From: Frankiaceae bacterium
GTDB lineage: Bacteria; Actinomycetota; Actinomycetes; JAVEEJ01
DNA length: 5,578 nt
Assembly: GCA_030840515.1 (NCBI GenBank)
Contig: JAVEEJ010000156.1
Span: forward strand, 1 to 5,578
Direction: 5' to 3'
Every line of letters begins with the position of its first letter. Positions within the stretch are counted from its first letter, which is position 1. The position numbers and the translations under genes were made by a program. Shown piece after piece: positions 1-5,385 of this stretch. The notes beneath the pieces are model-generated. The model was not told the origin of the DNA, ran no database searches, and worked only from the letters and a program-made list of their open reading frames with translations.

Positions 1-424
1 TGTCGACCGTCTGCAGGTCGGCGAGCACCAGCTCGGTGTTGATGATCTCGATGTCGTCCTTGGGCGAGACCCGTCCCTCGACGTGCACCACGTCCGGGTC
101 GTCGAACACCCGGATCACCTGGCAGATCGCGTCGGCCTCGCGGATGTTGGCCAAGAACTTGTTGCCCAGCCCCTGCCCCTCCGATGCCCCGCGCACGATC
201 CCGGCGATGTCGACGAACTCGACAGTGGCAGGCAGCACGCGAGCCGACCCGAAGATGCGAGCGAGTACGGCGAGCCGCGGGTCAGGCACCCCGACGACGC
301 CGACGTTCGGCTCGATGGTCGCGAACGGGTAGTTGGCCGCCAGCACGTTGTTCTTCGTCAGTGCGTTGAACAGCGTCGACTTCCCGACGTTGGGGAGTCC
401 GGCGATTCCGATGGCGAGGCCCAC
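1..424 (-). CDS. ychF: Redox/ribosome-associated P-loop ATPase YchF (OLA1 family), N-terminal 141 codons, truncated by window edge
   Basis: This is the 5' part of an Obg-related, YchF/OLA1-family nucleotide-binding protein. Translation from the GTG at 424-422 begins V/M-G-L-A-I-G-I-A, followed by the P-loop GLPNVGKS at residues 9-16 and the G3 motif DIAG at 72-75 inside FVDIAGIVRGASEGQGLGN. It then has NKFLANIREADAI and DDIEIINTELVLADL, both close to family consensus. The NxxE base-recognition motif and the C-terminal TGS-like domain would lie beyond the edge. Family members prefer ATP over GTP, bind ribosomes and affect stress and redox responses (established knowledge). The GTG is chosen because it puts the P-loop at the usual distance from the N-terminus, and an in-frame TGA (451-449) lies nine codons upstream. 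No Shine-Dalgarno sequence is visible. The secreted-protein gene ends 46 bp upstream on the same strand, so co-transcription is possible. Confidence 0.96.
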   Translation of the reverse strand, partial: MGLAIGIAGLPNVGKSTLFNALTKNNVLAANYPFATIEPNVGVVGVPDPRLAVLARIFGSARVLPATVEFVDIAGIVRGASEGQGLGNKFLANIREADAICQVIRVFDDPDVVHVEGRVSPKDDIEIINTELVLADLQTVD

Positions 425-433
425 GAGGACGCA

Positions 434-439
434 AGGGTA
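434..439 (-). promoter_or_regulatory. Possible -10 element (TACCCT) for ychF
   Basis: TACCCT, read on the minus strand, fits the actinobacterial TANNNT -10 pattern and ends 9 nt before the ychF GTG. A transcript from it would have almost no leader. No convincing -35 is visible. The support is the absence of a Shine-Dalgarno sequence at this start and the repetition of the same arrangement at other starts in the window. Confidence 0.35.
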
Positions 440-470
440 CGGACCGCGTCAGCCGCGGCCCGCACCTGGG

Positions 471-1088
471 CTAGGCGTTGGAGCTGGGCTCCGCGCCCTC
501 AGGAGCCGGACCGCCGGGACCGTCACCGTGTGGACCCTCGGGCCGCGGCGGCCGGACGTGGTTAACCCGGTCGGTGATCCGCTGCTTCAGATCGGCGGTG
601 ATCTTGTTCGCCTGGGCCTGGGTCAGCCAGCCGGCCTTGACCTGGGCGGCGATGTCAGCCTTCGCCGCGTTCACCAGCGCGGTGACGAGAGTGTCGACCG
701 AGACGCCCTTCGCCTTGGCGATGACGGCCAAGGACTTGCCGCTCCGCAGCTCGGTGCGCAGGGCGGCGGGCGTCATCCCGAGTGCCTTCGCGGCGGCGGT
801 CAGCTCGTGAGCCTTGAGCTCGTGGTGCCCGCGCGGTCCGCCGAACTTGCCCGGTCCGTCGCCGCGGTGGGGCAGCTTCTGGTCGAGTGTCGCGGCGACC
901 TTGTCGGCCTGCTGCTGGGTGAGGGTGCCGTCGCTCACCAGCCCGCTGAGCGCGCTCTTGATGTGCGCGAGGCGGCTGGTCACCGGGTTCGAGGACGTCG
1001 CGGCAGATGCGGGTGTCACGAGGAGGGCACCGGCCGCGCCGCTGACGAGGGCGCCGCTGAGGGCGATGGCTGCGGTCCGCTTGCGCAT
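471..1088 (-). CDS. Secreted helical repeat protein of unknown function with Sec signal peptide and Pro/Gly/His-rich tail
   Basis: A 205-residue protein I cannot name. Residues 1-29 are a clear Sec signal peptide: MRKR, then a hydrophobic Ala/Leu/Val stretch, then a cleavage site after ASA at 27-29. The mature part holds two copies of one helical unit, residues 43-72 and 142-171. They share the pattern V..G.LTQ.QA.K..A.L.Q and are separated by exactly 99 residues. Between them, 95-138 contains a helix-turn-helix-like stretch (LGMTPAALRTEL, then GKSLAVIAKAKGVSVDTLVTAL), itself perhaps a half-repeat. Residues 73-93 and the tail 179-201 are rich in Pro, Gly and His and look disordered. Secreted proteins with similar 'SLA.IAKAKGV' and 'G.LTQ.QAD' segments are common in actinobacteria, to my knowledge without assigned function. 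The ATG at 1088 is supported by a good ribosome binding site. It is the only gene here with a canonical one, and it could head a transcript reaching ychF. Confidence 0.9.
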   Translation of the reverse strand: MRKRTAAIALSGALVSGAAGALLVTPASAATSSNPVTSRLAHIKSALSGLVSDGTLTQQQADKVAATLDQKLPHRGDGPGKFGGPRGHHELKAHELTAAAKALGMTPAALRTELRSGKSLAVIAKAKGVSVDTLVTALVNAAKADIAAQVKAGWLTQAQANKITADLKQRITDRVNHVRPPRPEGPHGDGPGGPAPEGAEPSSNA

Positions 1089-1094
1089 GGTGGG

Positions 1095-1100
1095 CTCCTA
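1095..1100 (-). promoter_or_regulatory. Shine-Dalgarno site (TAGGAG) of the secreted-protein gene
   Basis: TAGGAG, read on the minus strand, lies 6 nt before the ATG at 1088. It is the only canonical Shine-Dalgarno sequence at normal spacing in the window, and it fixes the start that gives an intact signal peptide. Confidence 0.8.
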
Positions 1101-1144
1101 GGTCGTCGGGCTGGCCTAAGCGTGGCATCTCTTCCTGTGATCAA

Positions 1145-1184
1145 CCTGGGAGCAGCCTGGCAGCTAGCCAGCCCTGTCCCCAGG
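1145..1184. repeat. Nested inverted repeats in the divergent intergenic region
   Basis: An outer arm CCTGGG (1145-1150) pairs with CCCAGG (1179-1184). Inside it, CTGGC (1157-1161) pairs with GCCAG (1167-1171) around AGCTA. The stems are short (6 and 5 bp) and no T-tract follows, so this is not a typical intrinsic terminator. It could be an operator or a chance product of high GC content. Confidence 0.3.
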
Positions 1185-1236
1185 GTCGCGGCGCGGCTCC
1201 GGCGACTTGTCGGACCCCGCTGCGACGATCCTTCGC

Positions 1237-2646
1237 ATGGAGCTTCTCGCCCTTGCCCTGCTCGTCGTCGGCCTCGCCCTCGGCTTCGCCGTCGGCCGCC
1301 TGCTTGCCCGTTCCGACAGCGCGGCGGCGATCGCTGAGCGCGACAGCATGAGGAACGAGTACGCCGGCATGCAGGCCAGGGCCGACCAGCTGGTCGCCGA
1401 CCTCCGCCTCGCCGAGAACGCCCTCGCCGAGACCCGCGCCACGCTGGAGGCCGAGCGCGTCGCCGGCGCCCAGCGGGTCGAGGCCGAGCGCCGGACCGCC
1501 GCCGAGAAGCTGGCCCTGCTCGAGCAGACCCAGGACAAGCTCAAGGAGCAGTTCCGCGCCCTGTCCTCTGAGGCCCTCGAGCGCTCCAACACGCAGTTCC
1601 TCGAGCTCGCCGGCACGCAGTTCAAGGCAGCCGGACGCCCGCTCACCGAGACCCTGGAGAAGGTCGAGACGCAGCTTCGCGCCATCGAGCGGGACCGGGT
1701 CGGCGCTCAGGAGTCGCTCAAGCAGCAGATCGAGTTCGTCCGGACCACCGGTGAGGACCTGCGCCGCGAGACCGCGTCGCTCGTCAGCGCGCTGCGCAAG
1801 CCGCAGGCCCGTGGGCAGTGGGGCGAGCTGCACCTGCGCCGCGCCGTCGAGCTGGCGGGGATGAGCGACCGGTGCGACTTCAACGAGCAGCAGTCGGTCA
1901 CAACCAGCGAGGGGACCCTGCGCCCCGACCTGGTGGTGCGACTCGTGGGCGGCAAGAGCGTCGTCGTCGACAGCAAGGTCACCCTCGCCGCCTACCTGCA
2001 GGCCCACGAGGCCACCGACGAGGCCGTCCGCGAGGAGCGGCTCGTGGCCCACGCGCGGCACCTCCGCGACCACGTCAACTCCCTCGCCGCGAAGGCCTAC
2101 TGGAACCAGTTCACCCCGACCCCCGAGTTCGTCGTGCTCTTCGTGCCCGGTGAGGCCTTCCTCGCGCCGGCTCTGGAGCGTGACCCCACGCTGCTCGAGG
2201 ACGCGTTCGGCAAGCGGGTGCACATCGCCACTCCCACCACGCTGGTCTCCACGCTCCGCACGGTGGCCTACGCCTGGCAGCAGGAAGCCCTGGCCAGCAA
2301 CGCGGCCGAGGTCTTCGAGCTGGGCCGCACCCTCTACAGCCGGCTGAGCACGTTCGGCGACCACATGGACAAGCTGGGCCGCGCGCTCACCTCCGCGACC
2401 GGCACTTACAACAAGGCGGTCGGGTCGCTGGAGCGTCAGGTCCTCGTCACCGCGCGCAAGCTCAACGACCTGGAGGTCGTCGAGGGCCAGCTCGAGCCGC
2501 CGCTCGTGATCGAGGAGCCGGTGCGCACCCTGTCGGCGCCTGAGCTGCTCGAGGCGGCGACGCCGAGCCGGCCCCAGCTGGTGCTGCCCGAGGCGACCCT
2601 GCCCGAGGCGACGCTGCCGATCGGCGACGAAGCCGCTGCAGGCTGA
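1237..2646 (+). CDS. rmuC: DNA recombination protein RmuC (membrane-anchored, PD-(D/E)XK-like nuclease fold)
   Basis: A 469-residue RmuC-family protein. In E. coli, loss of RmuC raises the frequency of inversions between short inverted repeats, and the family is predicted to have a restriction-endonuclease-like fold (established knowledge). Residues 2-24 form one N-terminal membrane helix (ELLALALLVVGLALGFAVG, then RLLAR). Residues about 28-170 are a long Glu/Arg/Ala-rich coiled coil. The conserved core spans about 175-415, with GQWGE at 193-197, RPD at 229-231 and VDSK at 244-247. The Asp and the D-x-K pair are the presumed active-site residues. The tail beyond 420 is acidic and Pro/Ala-rich and includes a duplicated LPEAT unit. 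I chose the ATG at 1237 over the in-frame TTG at 1207 because it places the membrane helix at the very N-terminus, as in relatives. No Shine-Dalgarno sequence is evident. The membrane-protein gene follows on the same strand. Confidence 0.95.
   Translation: MELLALALLVVGLALGFAVGRLLARSDSAAAIAERDSMRNEYAGMQARADQLVADLRLAENALAETRATLEAERVAGAQRVEAERRTAAEKLALLEQTQDKLKEQFRALSSEALERSNTQFLELAGTQFKAAGRPLTETLEKVETQLRAIERDRVGAQESLKQQIEFVRTTGEDLRRETASLVSALRKPQARGQWGELHLRRAVELAGMSDRCDFNEQQSVTTSEGTLRPDLVVRLVGGKSVVVDSKVTLAAYLQAHEATDEAVREERLVAHARHLRDHVNSLAAKAYWNQFTPTPEFVVLFVPGEAFLAPALERDPTLLEDAFGKRVHIATPTTLVSTLRTVAYAWQQEALASNAAEVFELGRTLYSRLSTFGDHMDKLGRALTSATGTYNKAVGSLERQVLVTARKLNDLEVVEGQLEPPLVIEEPVRTLSAPELLEAATPSRPQLVLPEATLPEATLPIGDEAAAG
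2584..2613 (+). repeat. 15-bp tandem duplication in the 3' end of rmuC (LPEAT x2)
   Basis: Two adjacent 15-bp units beginning CTGCCCGAGGCGAC differ only at the last base (C or G). They encode LPEAT-LPEAT, and a third partial unit (CTGCCG, Leu-Pro) follows. The repeat is in frame and lies in the non-conserved acidic tail, so copy number could vary without disrupting the core. Confidence 0.85.
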
Positions 2647-2647
2647 G

Positions 2648-2704
2648 ATGAGCGAGTGGCGGAAGGTGTCGCTGAGGGACATCGTGGTTACGGTTGGACC
2701 GTGA
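2648..2704 (+). CDS. Possible 18-codon small ORF between rmuC and the membrane-protein gene
   Basis: An ATG one base after the rmuC stop opens a frame encoding MSEWRKVSLRDIVVTVGP. Its TGA at 2702-2704 overlaps the GTG start of the next gene (GTGA). Fifteen of its 18 sense codons end in G or C. The one-base gap after rmuC and the GTGA overlap after it are both arrangements seen in translational coupling. Against it: the frame is very short, there is no convincing Shine-Dalgarno sequence, it contains AGG, GTT and GGA codons, and a -10-like TACGGT lies within it. It may be chance. I do not recognise the peptide. Confidence 0.2.
   Translation: MSEWRKVSLRDIVVTVGP
2689..2694 (+). promoter_or_regulatory. 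Possible -10 element (TACGGT) for a leaderless membrane-protein mRNA
   Basis: TACGGT matches TANNNT and ends 6 nt before the GTG at 2701, which would put transcription initiation at or next to the start codon. No clear -35 is present at 16-18 nt. The lack of a Shine-Dalgarno sequence at 2701 fits leaderless translation. Confidence 0.4.
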
Positions 2705-3180
2705 CGAGCGAGCCCGTGACGACCTCAGCCACCCACCACCACCATCACCTGCCCGCGGGCGCACACGTCGCCGACAAGCGCGGCGTCACGGCCTTCGGCG
2801 CGGTGGCGATCGCGATGCTGCTGGGACTGCTCGGCGGAGTGATCGACGTCCTCACCGGCCCGGGTCTGCGCACCGTGTTCACCATCTGCTTCGTCGCCGG
2901 CTGCGCCCTGGCCGCCTTCCTCGTGCACCGTGAGGACCTGCTCGCCACGATCGTCATGCCGCCGCTGCTGTACGTCGCGCTCGCCCTGTTCGCCGCCGGC
3001 ATCGAAGCGAGCGGCGTGACCAACGGCTGGCTCATGCACCAGGTGTCCGAGACCGTGACCGCCCTCATCCTCGGCACCTGGACCCTCGTCGCTGCCGTGG
3101 TCGCGGCGGCGCTCGTCGCCCTGATCCGGATCAGGACGGGACACGCTCCCCCCGCACCGGACGAGACCGCCGACCTCTAG
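2701..3180 (+). CDS. Small four-helix membrane protein, probable DUF6542 family
   Basis: A 159-residue integral membrane protein. After a polar N-terminus with five consecutive histidines (residues 12-16), a KRGVTAFGA segment leads into the first of four predicted helices at about 30-52, 57-75, 80-100 and 121-142. The Arg-containing tail (IRIR at 142-145) and the KR before helix 1 suggest both ends are cytoplasmic. The pattern 'RGVTA..A', a helix, then 'HREDLLA..V.PPLLY' matches my memory of the actinobacterial DUF6542 domain, whose function is unknown and which often lies near ispH and xseA. An in-frame GTG at 2656 would add 15 residues, but only half of those codons end in G or C, unlike the body of the gene, so 2701 is preferred. 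Its TAG stop overlaps the ispH stop on the other strand. Confidence 0.85.
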   Translation: MTSEPVTTSATHHHHHLPAGAHVADKRGVTAFGAVAIAMLLGLLGGVIDVLTGPGLRTVFTICFVAGCALAAFLVHREDLLATIVMPPLLYVALALFAAGIEASGVTNGWLMHQVSETVTALILGTWTLVAAVVAAALVALIRIRTGHAPPAPDETADL

Positions 3181-4130
3181 TCGGCCATCCCGGCCGCACG
3201 CAGGTCGCGACGCAGCTCTTGAGGCAGCGCGAACACCAGCCGCTCCTCCGCGGAGTTGACCTCACCGACGTCGCCGTACCCGCGCTCCCCTAGCCAGTCC
3301 AGCAGGTCGCGCACCAGGATCTCCGGGACCGAGGCGCCGCTGGTGACGCCCACCGTCTCGACGCCCTCGAGCCACGTTTCGTCGACCTCCGACGCCGCGT
3401 CGATGAGCTGGGACGCGGCCCCGGCCTCGCGGGCGACCTCGACCAGGCGAACCGAGTTGGAGGAGTTGCGCGAGCCGACGACGAGGATCAGCTGCGCCTG
3501 CTTGGCCAGGTCCTTCACCGCGATCTGGCGGTTCTGCGTGGCGTAGCAGATGTCGTCGCTCGGCGGGTCGAGCAACAAGGGGAAGCGCTCGCGAAGCGCC
3601 GACACCGTCTGCATGGTCTCGTCGACCGACAGCGTGGTCTGCGAGAGCCACGCGACGCGCGCCGGATCGCGGACCTGCACGGTCGCGGCCTCAGCCACCC
3701 CATCGACCAGGTGGATGTTCTCCGGTGCCTGGCCGGTGGTCCCCACGACCTCTTCGTGTCCTTCGTGCCCGATCAGCACGATGTCGTAGTCCTCGTCGGC
3801 GAAGCGCCGCGCCTCGTTGTGCACCTTCGTGACCAGCGGGCAGGTCGCGTCGATCGTGCGCAGTCCGAGAGCAGCGGCCTCCGCGTGTACGACGGGCGCG
3901 ACTCCGTGCGCTGAGAAGACCACGGTCGCGCCGGCGGGGACCTGGTCGGTCTCCTCCACGAAGACGGCCCCGCGCCGCTGCAGCGACTCGACGACGTGCT
4001 TGTTGTGCACGATCTCCTTGCGCACGTAGACCGGGGCCCCGTAGAGGTCGAGCGCCTTCTCCACCGTGATGACCGCCCGGTCAACGCCGGCGCAGTAGCC
4101 ACGGGGCTTGGCCAGCAGGACTCGCTTCAC
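3177..4130 (-). CDS. ispH: 4-hydroxy-3-methylbut-2-enyl diphosphate reductase (LytB/IspH)
   Basis: A 317-residue cytoplasmic [4Fe-4S] enzyme that reduces HMBPP to isopentenyl and dimethylallyl diphosphate, the last step of the MEP pathway. The three cluster-binding cysteines are C13 (PRGYCAGVDRAV), C97 (DATCPLV) and C195 (DDICYATQNRQ). Diphosphate-binding histidines appear as H42 (IVHNKHVV), H75 (SAHGV) and H125, and E127 in HEEVVGT corresponds to the catalytic glutamate E126 of E. coli. SQTTLSVDET (163-172), SRNSSNSVRL (220-229) and GVTSGASVPE (261-270) complete the substrate site. Length is typical and no key residue is missing. The start is GTG. It is fixed because an in-frame TAG lies three codons upstream and KRVLLA(K/E)PRGYC is the normal beginning of the conserved domain. 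It is divergent from xseA with 23 bp between starts, and convergent with the membrane-protein gene. Confidence 0.98.
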   Translation of the reverse strand: MKRVLLAKPRGYCAGVDRAVITVEKALDLYGAPVYVRKEIVHNKHVVESLQRRGAVFVEETDQVPAGATVVFSAHGVAPVVHAEAAALGLRTIDATCPLVTKVHNEARRFADEDYDIVLIGHEGHEEVVGTTGQAPENIHLVDGVAEAATVQVRDPARVAWLSQTTLSVDETMQTVSALRERFPLLLDPPSDDICYATQNRQIAVKDLAKQAQLILVVGSRNSSNSVRLVEVAREAGAASQLIDAASEVDETWLEGVETVGVTSGASVPEILVRDLLDWLGERGYGDVGEVNSAEERLVFALPQELRRDLRAAGMAD

Positions 4131-4146
4131 CTCCTCAGTCTAGGTT
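4117..4146 (+). promoter_or_regulatory. Probable promoter for leaderless xseA (AGGACT / TAGGTT)
   Basis: TAGGTT at 4141-4146 fits the TANNNT -10 pattern and ends 7 nt before the xseA ATG at 4154. AGGACT at 4117-4122, which matches the GAC core of a TTGAC-type -35, lies 18 nt further upstream, inside the ispH coding sequence. There is no Shine-Dalgarno sequence in the correct place for xseA. Confidence 0.5.
4137..4142 (-). promoter_or_regulatory. Probable -10 element (TAGACT) for leaderless ispH
   Basis: TAGACT, read on the minus strand, fits TANNNT and ends 6 nt before the ispH GTG, the spacing expected if transcription starts at the start codon. The intervening six bases are GAGGAG. A -35 at 16-18 nt is not obvious. 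Its TA (4141-4142) is the same base-pair step used by the plus-strand -10 of xseA. Confidence 0.5.
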
Positions 4147-4153
4147 CGCTGCC

Positions 4154-5374
4154 ATGGCGCTGCAGTCGAGCCCCGAGCAGCCGCTGGCGCTGCGCACGGT
4201 CGCGAAGGCGATCAGCGACTGGGTCGGGCGGCTCGGCCAGGTCTGGGTCGAGGGCCAGGTGACCCAGCTCAACCGCCGACCGGGCACCTCCGTCGTCTTC
4301 TTCACCTTGCGCGACACGGCGGCTCAGCTGTCGCTGCAGGCGACCTGCTCGCCCGCCACCTGTGACGCGGTTTCTCCCGCTCTGGCCGAGGGCGCGCGGG
4401 TCGTCGTACTCGCACAGCCCTCCTTCTACCTCGCTCGCGGCACCCTCGCGTTGCAGGTCTCCGAGATCCGCCACGTCGGCGTCGGCGAGCTGCTGGCCAG
4501 ACTCGAGCGGCTCAAGAAGGTGCTGCAGGTCGAGGGGCTGTTCGCCGACGAGCGCAAGAAGCCGCTGCCGTTCCTGCCCCGGACGGTAGGCCTGGTGACC
4601 GGCCGCGGGAGCGCGGCCGAGCGTGACGTGGTGGAGAACGCTCGGCTGCGCTGGCCCGCGGTGCGGTTCAAGGTCGAGGCGGTTGCGGTGCAGGGCGTGA
4701 ACGCGGTGCCCGAGGTGGTCGCAGCCTTGGGGCGGCTCGACCGGGACCGCGAGGTCGACGTGATCATCGTCGCGCGGGGCGGCGGATCGGTTGAGGACCT
4801 GCTGCCCTTCAGCGACGAGGGGTTGGTGCGCGCCGCCGCGGCCTGCGCGACACCGTTGGTGAGCGCGATCGGCCACGAGACCGACACTCCGCTGCTCGAC
4901 CTGGTCGCCGACCTGCGCGCCTCGACGCCGACCGACGCCGGGAAGCGCGTGGTCCCCGACGTTGCCGAAGAGCTCGCCCGCATCGGGGGGCTGCGTGACC
5001 GCGCCCGACGGGTGGCAGTCGGTCGGGTCGACCGCGAGCAGGCAGGGTTAGTGGCCACCCGCTCGCGGCCCTGCCTCGCCGAGCCGCTGGGGATGGTCGA
5101 CGGGCGGCAGTCGGAGGTGCACGGCATGCGCGACCGAGCGCGCCGACGGGTCGACCACATGCTGGTCAGTGCGGTCGAGGACCTGGTGCACACCCGCGCC
5201 CGCGTCACCTCATTGTCGCCGCAAGCCACATTGGAACGCGGGTACGCCGTCGTGCAGCACGGCGGCGGCGCGGTGCTGCGATCAGCGGCCGATGTGGCGC
5301 CAGGGGAAGAGGTCTCGATCCGGCTCGGCAGCGGTGGTCTCGACGCCAGCGTCACCGGCGTGCGCCCCGGCTAG
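4154..5374 (+). CDS. xseA: Exodeoxyribonuclease VII large subunit
   Basis: A 406-residue catalytic subunit of exonuclease VII, which degrades single-stranded DNA from either end to acid-soluble oligonucleotides in the cytoplasm as a complex with several XseB copies. Residues about 11-105 form the N-terminal OB-fold that binds single-stranded DNA (VWVEGQVTQLNRRPGTSVVFFTL region). The nuclease domain follows: GLVTGRGSAAERD (146-158), VARGGGSVEDLLPFSDE (206-222), IGHETDTPLLDLVADLRASTPTDA (239-262). D158, R208, H241 and D244 line up with residues reported as essential in the E. coli enzyme. Residues about 270-350 are the Arg-rich helical region that binds XseB, and 353-368 is the family C-terminal motif LSPQATLERGYAVVQ. 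Length is typical of actinobacterial members. The ATG at 4154 is the natural start; xseB lies 11 bp downstream in an operon-like arrangement. Confidence 0.97.
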   Translation: MALQSSPEQPLALRTVAKAISDWVGRLGQVWVEGQVTQLNRRPGTSVVFFTLRDTAAQLSLQATCSPATCDAVSPALAEGARVVVLAQPSFYLARGTLALQVSEIRHVGVGELLARLERLKKVLQVEGLFADERKKPLPFLPRTVGLVTGRGSAAERDVVENARLRWPAVRFKVEAVAVQGVNAVPEVVAALGRLDRDREVDVIIVARGGGSVEDLLPFSDEGLVRAAAACATPLVSAIGHETDTPLLDLVADLRASTPTDAGKRVVPDVAEELARIGGLRDRARRVAVGRVDREQAGLVATRSRPCLAEPLGMVDGRQSEVHGMRDRARRRVDHMLVSAVEDLVHTRARVTSLSPQATLERGYAVVQHGGGAVLRSAADVAPGEEVSIRLGSGGLDASVTGVRPG

Positions 5375-5377
5375 GGT
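5372..5377 (+). promoter_or_regulatory. Weak -10-like TAGGGT overlapping the xseA stop, upstream of xseB
   Basis: TAGGGT begins with the xseA stop codon and ends 8 nt before the xseB GTG. It fits TANNNT, but any gene ending in TAG followed by NNT gives this motif, and xseB is likely read from the xseA transcript. It is recorded because the same arrangement occurs at other starts in the window. Confidence 0.2.
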
Positions 5378-5385
5378 GCGCTGCT

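Larger units (their letters stand above)
1089..1236. other. Divergent intergenic region between the secreted-protein gene and rmuC
   Basis: These 148 bp must carry the promoters for both flanking genes. Next to the left gene is its Shine-Dalgarno site. I see no strong -35/-10 pair for that gene, and CTTAGG around 1115-1120 (minus strand) is only a weak candidate. The middle holds nested inverted repeats (1145-1184). On the rmuC side, GACGAT at 1224-1229 ends 7 nt before the ATG and GCGACT at 1202-1207 lies 16 nt further upstream, giving a weak leaderless-type promoter candidate. No RNA gene or small ORF is convincing here. Confidence 0.5.

Noticed and set aside
444..458. Short hairpin CCGCG-TCAGC-CGCGG between the secreted-protein gene and ychF as a terminator
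   Set aside because: It has only a 5-bp stem with no T-tract on either strand, and is common by chance at this GC content.
1207..1236. TTG at 1207 as the start of rmuC
   Set aside because: It would put ten polar residues before the N-terminal membrane helix. The ATG at 1237 matches the usual family N-terminus.
333..1337. A 334-codon open frame on the plus strand
   Set aside because: It runs antisense to ychF and to the secreted-protein gene and into rmuC. The product is Arg/Gly/Ala-rich with no domain, and the minus-strand genes have a P-loop and a signal peptide with a ribosome binding site.
1141..2682. A 513-codon open frame on the minus strand opposite rmuC
   Set aside because: It is the shadow of a GC-rich gene. 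Its product is a low-complexity Leu/Gly/Glu/Arg mixture with no recognisable domain, whereas the plus strand encodes a full RmuC.
2656..2700. Upstream GTG at 2656 as the start of the membrane-protein gene
   Set aside because: The 15 extra codons have only about half G/C at the third position, unlike the rest of the gene, and no Shine-Dalgarno sequence supports them. GTG at 2701 has a better context.
2734..2748. The His run as a vector-derived affinity tag
   Set aside because: It has only five histidines, sits within a native-looking N-terminus, and no vector or linker sequence flanks it.
4426..5355. Minus-strand open frames of 309 codons here and 249 codons at 4127-4876, opposite xseA
   Set aside because: The Ser/Arg/Thr-rich and Arg/Gln/His-rich products have no recognisable domain; the plus strand encodes a complete XseA with all key motifs.
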